From JBJXHC01 sp046160825 (GTDB lineage: Bacteria > Bacteroidota > Ignavibacteria > UBA10030 > UBA6906): a DNA stretch of 64,000 bases. Shown here one piece after another: positions 34,266 to 41,415 of the stretch (within the stretch, counting starts at the first letter, position 1; every line of letters begins with the position of its first letter). The stretch is taken from assembly GCA_046160825.1 (NCBI GenBank), contig JBJXHC010000055.1, positions 1 through 64,000 of the forward strand, given 5' to 3'. The notes beneath the pieces were generated by a model. The model searched no databases. It was not told the origin of the DNA and worked only from the letters and a program-made list of their open reading frames with translations. The position numbers were made by a program, and so were the translations under genes.

Positions 34266-36698
34266 ATGGCGTTGCTTGCACATCAGCCTGCGTTCAAACT
34301 TGCCCTGCTTCTTGTAGCAGGAGTGCTGTTCAACGAGCTTTTCCATCTCCCATTCATTCTGATTGTCGCGGCAATAGTCGTTTGTCTGCTTGCCATGATT
34401 GCTGTGCAGCGCTTTTTCAAATCGGGCGGTACCGGATCAGCAACACTCATGGTTGCAACCCTGTTCTTAGTACTCGGTCTCGGGGCTGCGAAGCACTCCA
34501 TTGATACCCAGCGATCTCCGATGCTTCCCGATTCACTGGTGAATAAGTCCGTAGTCCTGAGTGGAGTGGTTGTGAATGACCCGACAGTGTTTGATCGATG
34601 GCAGCGGTTTACCCTCAAGGTCGAACGGGTTGTCTCGTCCGAAGGTTTTCTCCTGTTGACCACGAATGTTGTGGTCACCCTTGTGCCGGCACGCAAGGAT
34701 TCGCTAACCACGCCAATCATGTATGGGATGACCATTGGAGTGAAGGGTAAGCTTGAGCGTCCGCAGGGACAGAGAAATCCCGGTGATTTTGATGCACGGA
34801 AATATTATGAAGCGAACGGCATCAGTTTTCTCATGCGCGCAAAAGGAAATGAAAACCTGGTGATATTTGACACGATAGGAGGAGCCTGGTACATGCGTGA
34901 GATTGTCATGCCGGCGCGCAGGTACATTTTGAGATGGATTGATGAAACAACAGAGGGTGAGGAAAGGGAACTACTGAAAGGAATCTTGATCGGGGAGAAG
35001 AGCGGTATCGATAAATCTGTGCGCGAAGCGTTTACAAACTCCGGCACTGCTCATATCCTTGCCGTGTCAGGTTCAAACGTCGCAGTAGTTGCGGCGTTCG
35101 TGTTCTTTCTGCTTGAGCTGCTTCGATTCCGTCGCGCCGCCAGAATTATCCTTACAGTCTTATGCCTGATTTTCTACATGCTCTTGACCGGGAGTCAGCC
35201 TCCGGTGGTTCGGGCAACAATCATGGCCGGCGTGCTGCTCATGTCGCAGTTGTTCCAGGAGAGAACGCAGCCGCTCAATGGGCTGGGTATCGCAGCCATC
35301 ATCATCCTTGCTCTTGATTCCCGGCAGGTGTTCGATGTTGGATTTCAACTATCGTTTGCCGCCGTTCTCTCGATCATGCTCATGTATCCGCCGTGCAACA
35401 TGCTCATCAACCGGATTCCGGGAAAGAACATACTGGTTGGAGCCGGGCGTTGGCTTCTGAAGGCGGCAGCGCTTTCTCTTGTTGCGTCGGTTGGCACGTT
35501 GCCATTTACGGCAATCTACTTCGGCAAAGTATCAGTGATTGGTATTGCAGCGAATGCCGCAGTCGTGCCGGCGGTGGGAGCGAGCGTTGTGCTTGGCTTG
35601 ATTTCCATTTGCGTTGGACTGATAAACACCTGGGCAGGTGAGGTGTATGCGGTGCTCAACTCGTTCTTGCTGTTCCTCACTATCAAAGTGGCGGAATTTT
35701 CCGGTGGTCTCTCGATTGCGTACGTGGACACGTTTCAATTTCGATGGATCCATGCTGTGCCGTTCTATCTTGGACTGGCCCTTCTCTTCAACATCACATC
35801 ACGACGGGTTGTGAGAATTGTTCTTCCGGCATTTCTCGTTACCCTGAATCTCGTGGTCTTTCTTCCGGCGACCGGATTTCATTCCGCCACCAATAAGATG
35901 CTGCGCGTCAGTGTTATTGATGTTGGTCAGGGCGACGCCGTGCTGGTCCAGTTACCGGATGGAAAAAATATGCTGATTGATGCCGGTCCGTGGACTCCAA
36001 ACTATGACGCAGGGGAACGACTCGTGGTGCCGTTTTTGAAGCGGCTCGGTATTTCCACGGTCGATCTTCTCGTGGCGTCTCACGCTCACGCCGATCATAT
36101 CGGAGGATTCGGCGCGGTATTCGAGCACATGGATGTGGCGAAAGTGATCGACAGCGGTCAGCCGCAAAGCTCATCGTTCTATCAACACTACATTAAGGCA
36201 ATGGACAACGAAGGGAGTTCATATCATAGTGCCAGGTCCGGTGCGCTATTGCATGAGAGCGAAGGCGTTCGGCTCTACGCGCTATATCCGACCTCGACAT
36301 TCATCACAGCGGATTCGATTGACCATCATCCCAATCTGAACAACACCTCAGTTGTGTTGAGGCTCTGTTACGGCGATGTGTCGTTCCTGTTCACGGGTGA
36401 CGCGGAAGAGGAGGCAGAGGAAGAAATGGTGAAGGTCTATGGCGATTTTCTCCGCTCGACCCTGCTTAAGACAGGACATCACGGCAGCATCACGAGCAGC
36501 ACAGAAGGATTGTTGGATCATGTTCAACCCGAGATTGCGGTGATCTCCGTTGGCCGCAATAACAAATTCAATCATCCGTCGCCGGTTGTGATTGAACGGC
36601 TCATGATTCGTGGAACAGAAATTCTCAGAACTGATGAAGACGGCGCGGTAATTCTGGAAACCGACGGACACCAGCTCTGGCAGGTTGATTGGAAATAG
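34266..36698 (+). CDS. comEC: ComEC/Rec2 family DNA-uptake channel protein
   Basis: An 810-residue inner-membrane protein that carries transforming DNA into the cytoplasm. Order: N-terminal membrane helices (KLALLLVAGVLFNELFHLPF), an OB-like DUF4131 part (residues ~80-190), the Competence domain with many helices (LAVSGSNVAVVAAFVFFLLE, GSQPPVVRATIMAGVLL), and a C-terminal metallo-beta-lactamase-like domain from about residue 545 with VIDVGQGDAVLVQLP, SHAHADHIGG, FTGDAEEEAEEE and KTGHHGS. The metal motif H-x-H-x-D-H is complete, so the proposed nuclease part could be active. The start at 34266 (MALLAHQPAF) lies after a good promoter. Confidence 0.93.
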   Translation: MALLAHQPAFKLALLLVAGVLFNELFHLPFILIVAAIVVCLLAMIAVQRFFKSGGTGSATLMVATLFLVLGLGAAKHSIDTQRSPMLPDSLVNKSVVLSGVVVNDPTVFDRWQRFTLKVERVVSSEGFLLLTTNVVVTLVPARKDSLTTPIMYGMTIGVKGKLERPQGQRNPGDFDARKYYEANGISFLMRAKGNENLVIFDTIGGAWYMREIVMPARRYILRWIDETTEGEERELLKGILIGEKSGIDKSVREAFTNSGTAHILAVSGSNVAVVAAFVFFLLELLRFRRAARIILTVLCLIFYMLLTGSQPPVVRATIMAGVLLMSQLFQERTQPLNGLGIAAIIILALDSRQVFDVGFQLSFAAVLSIMLMYPPCNMLINRIPGKNILVGAGRWLLKAAALSLVASVGTLPFTAIYFGKVSVIGIAANAAVVPAVGASVVLGLISICVGLINTWAGEVYAVLNSFLLFLTIKVAEFSGGLSIAYVDTFQFRWIHAVPFYLGLALLFNITSRRVVRIVLPAFLVTLNLVVFLPATGFHSATNKMLRVSVIDVGQGDAVLVQLPDGKNMLIDAGPWTPNYDAGERLVVPFLKRLGISTVDLLVASHAHADHIGGFGAVFEHMDVAKVIDSGQPQSSSFYQHYIKAMDNEGSSYHSARSGALLHESEGVRLYALYPTSTFITADSIDHHPNLNNTSVVLRLCYGDVSFLFTGDAEEEAEEEMVKVYGDFLRSTLLKTGHHGSITSSTEGLLDHVQPEIAVISVGRNNKFNHPSPVVIERLMIRGTEILRTDEDGAVILETDGHQLWQVDWK

Positions 36699-36735
36699 AT
36701 TGAAGCATAAGAGATTCGGTGATCAAACCATCAAC

Positions 36736-36764
36736 TTGCTTCTCCGTTGCCTGTTGGTTATCAT
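36736..36764 (+). promoter_or_regulatory. Candidate promoter for methylmalonyl-CoA mutase
   Basis: TTGCTT (36736-36741), 17-base spacer, TATCAT (36759-36764), 34 bases before the ATG. A weak by-eye match. Confidence 0.35.
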
Positions 36765-36797
36765 TTCCCGAATCATTTACTGAAGGAATCAGCACGC

Positions 36798-38438
36798 ATG
36801 AGTAATTCTGCAACGCGCAAGTCGGAATGGGAACGATCACGGGTCAAGCCGGTGCTTGACCGGTTCGGCGAGAGGAAACAGCCGTTTTCCACCGACTCCG
36901 GAATTGAAATCGAACGGCTCTATACTCCGGGAGAGTTGGATCATGAATCCGAACTGAGTTACCCGGGTGATTTTCCATTCACGCGCGGTGTGTATCCGAC
37001 CATGTACCGCGGTAAATTCTGGACGATGCGCCAGTATGCGGGATTCGGCACGGCCGAGGAATCGAATAAACGCTCGCGGTATCTGCTCAGTCGAGGCACA
37101 ACGGGACTTTCCGTCGCTTTCGATCTTCCTACCCAGATGGGCTACGATTCGGATCATCCGCTTGCCGAAGGGGAAGTCGGGAAGGTTGGTGTTGCCATCG
37201 ACACGTTGGCGGACATGGAAATTTTGTTCGATCAAATTCCGTTAGAGAAAGTCACCACCTCCATGACGATCAATGCAACGGCGGCGATTCTGCTGTGCAT
37301 GTATGTAGCGCTCGCGAAGAAGCAAGGCGCTTCTCTTCTGAAAATATCCGGCACGATCCAGAACGACATTCTCAAAGAGTATGTTTCCCGCGGTACGTAC
37401 ATCTATCCGCCGGCGCCTTCGATGCGACTCGTGACGGATACGTTCCGGTGGTGCAGTAGCAACGTGCCGAACTGGAACACCATTTCCATCAGCGGCTATC
37501 ATATCCGGGAAGCCGGAGCAACGGCCGTGCAGGAGGTGGGATTCACGCTTGCGAACGGTATTGCCTATGTGCAGGCAGCAATCAATGCCGGATTGGATGT
37601 GGATTCATTCGGGGCGAAGCTTTCGTTTTTCTTTAATGCACACAATAATTTCTTTGAGGAGGTGGCGAAGTTCCGCGCTGCCCGGCGTCTCTGGGCTCGC
37701 ATCATGAAGGAGCGCTTCGGGGCAAAGAATGAAGAGACGATGAAGCTTCGTTTCCATGCGCAGACCGGCGGTTCGACCCTTACCGCTCAACAGATTGATA
37801 ATAATGTCGTGCGTGTCTCCATGCAGGCTCTGGCTGCCGTGCTTGGCGGTTGTCAATCGCTTCACACCAACAGCCGGGATGAAGCCCTAGCGCTGCCCAC
37901 GGAAACCTCGGCAACGCTGGCACTCCGTACGCAACAGGTAATCGCTCACGAGTCCGGCGTAGCGGATACCATCGATCCTCTTGGTGGATCATTCTTCGTC
38001 GAATCACTGACGGATGAAATTGAAACCCGTGCTTCAGAGTTAATCAAAAAGATCGATGACATGGGTGGCGCGGTGCACGCCATCGAACAAAAATTCTATC
38101 AGAATGAAATCGCTGAAAGCGCGTATCAATACCAACTCGCTATCGAGAAAAAAGAAAAGATCATCGTCGGTGTGAATGAGTTCATTGCAGAAAGCGAGCA
38201 CCTCCCGGACATTCTCCGCATTGATCAATCCGTTGCGGAAAAGCAACTCGATCGACTCCGCTCCGTGCGTAATCACAGGTCGGCATCGGCAGTGAGTGCC
38301 GCTCTGGAGGGACTTCGTTCCGCAGCCGCGGGAACGGAAAACGCACTGCCGCATATTCTGACATGCGTTGAATCGTACGCCTCTGTCGGTGAAATCTCCG
38401 ACGCCCTCAGAAGTGTGTGGGGTGAACACAAAGAGTAG
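36798..38438 (+). CDS. Methylmalonyl-CoA mutase, substrate-binding (large) chain without B12 domain
   Basis: A 546-residue TIM-barrel subunit of acyl-CoA mutase, interconverting succinyl-CoA and (R)-methylmalonyl-CoA. GVYPTMYRGKFWTMRQYAGF keeps the methylmalonyl-type Tyr, and RGTYIYPPAPSMRLV keeps the Arg that grips the methylmalonyl carboxylate; both differ in isobutyryl-CoA mutases. TGGSTLTAQQ and CQSLHTNSRDEA match. The protein ends before the usual B12-binding domain (D-x-H-x-x-G), which must come from a separate small-chain gene not seen here. Start is at MSNSATRKSEWE. An unrelated tRNA/rRNA methyltransferase gene follows. Confidence 0.9.
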   Translation: MSNSATRKSEWERSRVKPVLDRFGERKQPFSTDSGIEIERLYTPGELDHESELSYPGDFPFTRGVYPTMYRGKFWTMRQYAGFGTAEESNKRSRYLLSRGTTGLSVAFDLPTQMGYDSDHPLAEGEVGKVGVAIDTLADMEILFDQIPLEKVTTSMTINATAAILLCMYVALAKKQGASLLKISGTIQNDILKEYVSRGTYIYPPAPSMRLVTDTFRWCSSNVPNWNTISISGYHIREAGATAVQEVGFTLANGIAYVQAAINAGLDVDSFGAKLSFFFNAHNNFFEEVAKFRAARRLWARIMKERFGAKNEETMKLRFHAQTGGSTLTAQQIDNNVVRVSMQALAAVLGGCQSLHTNSRDEALALPTETSATLALRTQQVIAHESGVADTIDPLGGSFFVESLTDEIETRASELIKKIDDMGGAVHAIEQKFYQNEIAESAYQYQLAIEKKEKIIVGVNEFIAESEHLPDILRIDQSVAEKQLDRLRSVRNHRSASAVSAALEGLRSAAAGTENALPHILTCVESYASVGEISDALRSVWGEHKE

Positions 38439-38503
38439 CCCTTGACAGTGTGAGAATTAGACGGAATATTTTGTATATTCGGACTGAACATACGGACAAC
38501 ATT

Positions 38504-39295
38504 ATGCCACTGGTAAAAAGCAGAATCAAAGAGCTTCGTGAACTGACACACAAGAAGTATCGTGATGAACAAAAGAAGTTCATTGCCGAAGGAGTGCGGT
38601 TAGTACAGGAGGCGGTGGATTCAGACTTCAAAGTTCTTGAAGCGTATTACACGCCGGACATCATGGAACAACCCGGCGGCAAAGCCCTGCTGTCCCGACT
38701 GAAGGACAAAACGACGCAACTGTTTGAAACGACGGCTCGCGAAATGGAATTGATTTCCGAGACCGTGAGCTTTCAAGGTGTGCTTGCGGTCCTCAAACAA
38801 AAACAATTTTCTCCTGAGACAATGCTGCACAAGAACGGCACCCAGTCGATCCTTGTCGGCCTGGATGGCGTCTCTGATCCGGGAAATCTCGGCACGATCG
38901 TACGCACATGCGATTGGTTCGGCGTAAGCGGAATTCTAGTCGGGCGAAACTCTGTCGAGTTATACAATCCGAAAGTGATTCGAAGTACAATGGGTGGAGT
39001 GTTTCATCTCCCGATTGCAACGGGTGTTGACCTCCTTGGAATGACATCCGAGGCCAAGGCGTTGGGATACAAGGTGTATGTGACCGATTTGCAGGCCGAG
39101 ACGCACTTCGACCATGTGCAGTTCGAGAACAAGTCGTTGATTATTTTTGGGAATGAGGCATGGGGTGTTTCCGACCAGGTACGTGAACTTGCCGATGTGC
39201 GTCTTTCGATCCGCAGATATGGTGCGGCAGAATCGTTGAACGTCAGTGTTGCTTGTGGTGTGGTTCTTTCGCGACTGCACCTGTTGTTTACGTGA
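38504..39295 (+). CDS. SpoU/TrmH family RNA 2'-O-methyltransferase
   Basis: A 263-residue RNA ribose methyltransferase. An N-terminal substrate-binding part (MPLVKSRIKELRELTHKKYR, FIAEGVRLVQEAV) precedes the SPOUT knot: VGLDGVSDPGNLGTIVRTCDW (motif 1 with Asn/Arg), LIIFGNEAWGVSDQV (motif 2) and SLNVSVACGVVLSRLH (motif 3), all in order. Substrate could be 23S rRNA (RlmB-like) or tRNA. The ATG at 38504 begins in the TrmH-typical way. TTGACA at 38442 and TATATT at 38474 lie upstream but their spacing (26) is poor. Confidence 0.9.
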   Translation: MPLVKSRIKELRELTHKKYRDEQKKFIAEGVRLVQEAVDSDFKVLEAYYTPDIMEQPGGKALLSRLKDKTTQLFETTAREMELISETVSFQGVLAVLKQKQFSPETMLHKNGTQSILVGLDGVSDPGNLGTIVRTCDWFGVSGILVGRNSVELYNPKVIRSTMGGVFHLPIATGVDLLGMTSEAKALGYKVYVTDLQAETHFDHVQFENKSLIIFGNEAWGVSDQVRELADVRLSIRRYGAAESLNVSVACGVVLSRLHLLFT

Positions 39296-39338
39296 TGGCA
39301 GTTGCGCGGTTCTTGTCTCGGGTGACATACGGAAGAAT

Positions 39339-39944
39339 ATGCTGAGGAAGATTTCAGAGTACCTTCATCGGATGAAGACATGGGTTGAAGGATTTGCGCA
39401 AAGCCCCAATGCTTCGCTCTGGCTTTTCCTTGTTGCATTCGTCGAGGCTTCATTATTTCCCATCCCGCCTGATGTGTTGCTGATTGCATTGTGTGTTGCC
39501 AACCCGCGCCAGTCATTTAAATTCGCGGCAATCTGCGCCATCGGTTCGGTCGCAGGTTCGTTACTCGGATACTACATCGGTTACGCATTTTTTGAAACCG
39601 CCGGCTCGCAGATCATTGCATTTTATGGCTTGACTGACTCGTTCCAGTTGGTTCTTGATAAGTACCGTGGGAATGCGTGGCTCGTGATCTTTGTTGCCGG
39701 TTTCACCCCGATACCGTACATGCTCTTCACTGTTGCGGCTGGCTTCAATCAAACGCTTGATCTCATGACGCTGGGACTCGCGTCCCTCGTGGGCCGTTCA
39801 TTCCGTTTCCTCCTCGTTGGTGCATTGCTGTTTGTCTTCAGGGAAAGAATGAAAGAGTATCTCGACAACCATCTCGTAAAATTCACGATTGCGATGGGAG
39901 CGTTCTTCGTCGCAGGGATCATTCTGGTGAAGTATGTTTTCTAA
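39339..39944 (+). CDS. DedA/YqaA family membrane protein
   Basis: A 201-residue SNARE-associated/DedA-type inner-membrane protein, a group tied to lipid flipping and envelope balance. Motifs are FVEASLFPIPPDVLLIAL (residues ~28-45), GSVAGSLLGYYIGYAF and FVAGFTPIPYMLFTVAAG; about five membrane segments. The ATG at 39339 follows GGAAGAA. It ends 11 bases inside the next gene, in a different frame. The function is not defined beyond family. Confidence 0.87.
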   Translation: MLRKISEYLHRMKTWVEGFAQSPNASLWLFLVAFVEASLFPIPPDVLLIALCVANPRQSFKFAAICAIGSVAGSLLGYYIGYAFFETAGSQIIAFYGLTDSFQLVLDKYRGNAWLVIFVAGFTPIPYMLFTVAAGFNQTLDLMTLGLASLVGRSFRFLLVGALLFVFRERMKEYLDNHLVKFTIAMGAFFVAGIILVKYVF

Positions 39945-40692
39945 CAAACATCCCCGATTACAAAAGAAAAGTCCGCGGGTAACTCTTGCCCGTGCGTTGT
40001 CCAAGTTCGGTGCATCGTCGCGTGCGCAGGGCCGTATGCTGGTTGTCAGTGGAAAGGTTGCGGTGAACGGCGTTGTCATCCGCAATCCGGATTATTGGGT
40101 CGATCCGAAAACGGAACGCATCTCCCTTGAGGGGAAGGTACTCAAGAAGCAACAGTTCGTTTACCTCGCCTTGAACAAGCCGGCAGGGTATGTGACAACG
40201 CGGTCGGATGAGAAGGGAAGGAAGACCGTGTATGATCTCCTGCCACCGGAATTCCGATCTCTTATTCCCGTCGGTCGTCTCGACCTGGAAACCACAGGAC
40301 TTCTTCTCTTCACCAACGACACGCAGTTCGGCGAGAAACTCACCAGTCCTCAATCACACATCCCAAAAATATACCGCGTCAATACCGGGACTCCACTTGA
40401 AGCGGAGGATCGCATGGCAATGGAGAAGGGAATGACGATTGAGAATATGCTCCGTCTTCGTCCGGCGACCGTGCGCGTGAATCGTGCCGACCCGTTGATG
40501 TGTGACGTAACAATTGATGAAGGCAAGAACCGTCAGGTACGGAAGATGTTTGAGGAACTGGGCTACACGGTGAAGGCATTGCATCGGGTGAGTATTGGTG
40601 CAGTGAAGCTGGGTTCTCTTGAGCGGGGGAAAGTCCGCCTGCTGACTCAGGACGAAGTACGCCCGTTCATTTCACAACCCAAGGCTCCGTAA
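39934..40692 (+). CDS. RsuA/RluB-family pseudouridine synthase
   Basis: A 252-residue rRNA pseudouridine synthase. An S4 RNA-binding domain at residues ~12-60 (RALSKFGASSRAQGRMLVVSG) is followed by the catalytic domain with GRLDLETTGLLLFTND, in which Asp in GRLD is the catalytic residue, and GKNRQVRKMFEELGYTVKALHR near the end. It overlaps the DedA-like gene by 11 bases and runs close to the Nudix gene. A second member of this family is at 52040-52819, so the two probably modify different rRNA sites (RluB, RluE, RluF or RsuA; not decidable here). Confidence 0.92.
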   Translation: MFSNKHPRLQKKSPRVTLARALSKFGASSRAQGRMLVVSGKVAVNGVVIRNPDYWVDPKTERISLEGKVLKKQQFVYLALNKPAGYVTTRSDEKGRKTVYDLLPPEFRSLIPVGRLDLETTGLLLFTNDTQFGEKLTSPQSHIPKIYRVNTGTPLEAEDRMAMEKGMTIENMLRLRPATVRVNRADPLMCDVTIDEGKNRQVRKMFEELGYTVKALHRVSIGAVKLGSLERGKVRLLTQDEVRPFISQPKAP

Positions 40693-40694
40693 CT

Positions 40695-41162
40695 GTGGCT
40701 CTCATTGCGTGTCGCATTATCGAAGTGTGCGTGTTCCGATTTGTCGGGAACCGGCCTGAGTATCTGTTGCTCAAACGTGCTTCCGACGAGAAGATCTATC
40801 CCAACCTCTGGCAAATAGTAAGTGGCTCGATTGACGACGGTGAAGAAGCCTACAAAGCGGCACTCCGTGAACTGAAGGAAGAGACAAATTTCATTCCCTC
40901 TCTCTTTTGGGTCGTCCCGTTTGTGAACTTGTTTTATGATCATCACTACGATGCCATGAACTTAAGCCCCTTCTTTGCGGCACAGGTTTCCCCCGATGCC
41001 GAGCCGGTACTCTCCGAAGAACACCAGTCGTACGAATGGCTGCCATACGATGCCGCGCAAAGCCGACTTGTTTGGCCTGGTCAACGCAACGGGCTTGATA
41101 TAGTTCATAAGTACATTGTCGGGGGAGAACAGGCTGCCGGGCTGACGTTGATAACTGTGTAG
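40695..41162 (+). CDS. Nudix hydrolase
   Basis: A 155-residue Nudix enzyme starting at GTG 40695, two bases after the previous stop. The Nudix box G-x5-E-x7-R-E-U-x-E-E-x-G/T is present as GSIDDGEEAYKAALRELKEE plus T at residues about 42-62, with all acidic ligands. An N-terminal strand with RPEYLLLKRASDEKIYPNLWQ and a C-terminal SYEWLPYDAAQSRLVWP follow, as in dNTP- or dihydroneopterin-triphosphate-type pyrophosphatases. Substrate unknown. Confidence 0.9.
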   Translation: MALIACRIIEVCVFRFVGNRPEYLLLKRASDEKIYPNLWQIVSGSIDDGEEAYKAALRELKEETNFIPSLFWVVPFVNLFYDHHYDAMNLSPFFAAQVSPDAEPVLSEEHQSYEWLPYDAAQSRLVWPGQRNGLDIVHKYIVGGEQAAGLTLITV

Positions 41163-41206
41163 AAGGGGTCTTTAGCAGGGAATACGTTCCTTTCAGAAAT
41201 TCCAAC

Positions 41207-41234
41207 TTGACTTTCCGCTTTGTCGGTGTATATT
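41207..41234 (+). promoter_or_regulatory. Candidate promoter for the T9SS protein gene
   Basis: TTGACT (41207-41212), 16-base spacer, TATATT (41229-41234). Start would be near 41241, leaving a leader of about 175 bases before the ATG at 41416. Confidence 0.55.
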
Positions 41235-41260
41235 GTGAGAGCCTTTAGCTCATCCACTGT

Positions 41261-41302
41261 TATTGTTGCATCCTGAGATCAATGGTGTATTGTTGCATTG
41301 AT
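41261..41302 (+). promoter_or_regulatory. Repeat and hairpin in a long 5' leader
   Basis: TATTGTTGCAT is repeated at 41261-41271 and 41288-41298. ATCAATG (41278-41284) and CATTGAT (41296-41302) could pair around 11 bases. It lies in the leader of the T9SS gene and might regulate it; not tied to any known riboswitch. Confidence 0.35.
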
Positions 41303-41415
41303 AGCATGATTACCGTCTGGGGAACGGAATTCCACCCTCATTGGTTTGCCTCGTTGTTTTTCACCTGCCTCATCGGTAACAGTACATTTCACTATTCAAT
41401 TCCTTAGGAGGACTT

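Noticed and set aside
38442..38479. TTGACA and TATATT before the SpoU methyltransferase as a promoter
   Set aside because: The boxes are 26 bases apart, too far for a normal promoter, and no better -10 lies at 16-18 bases.
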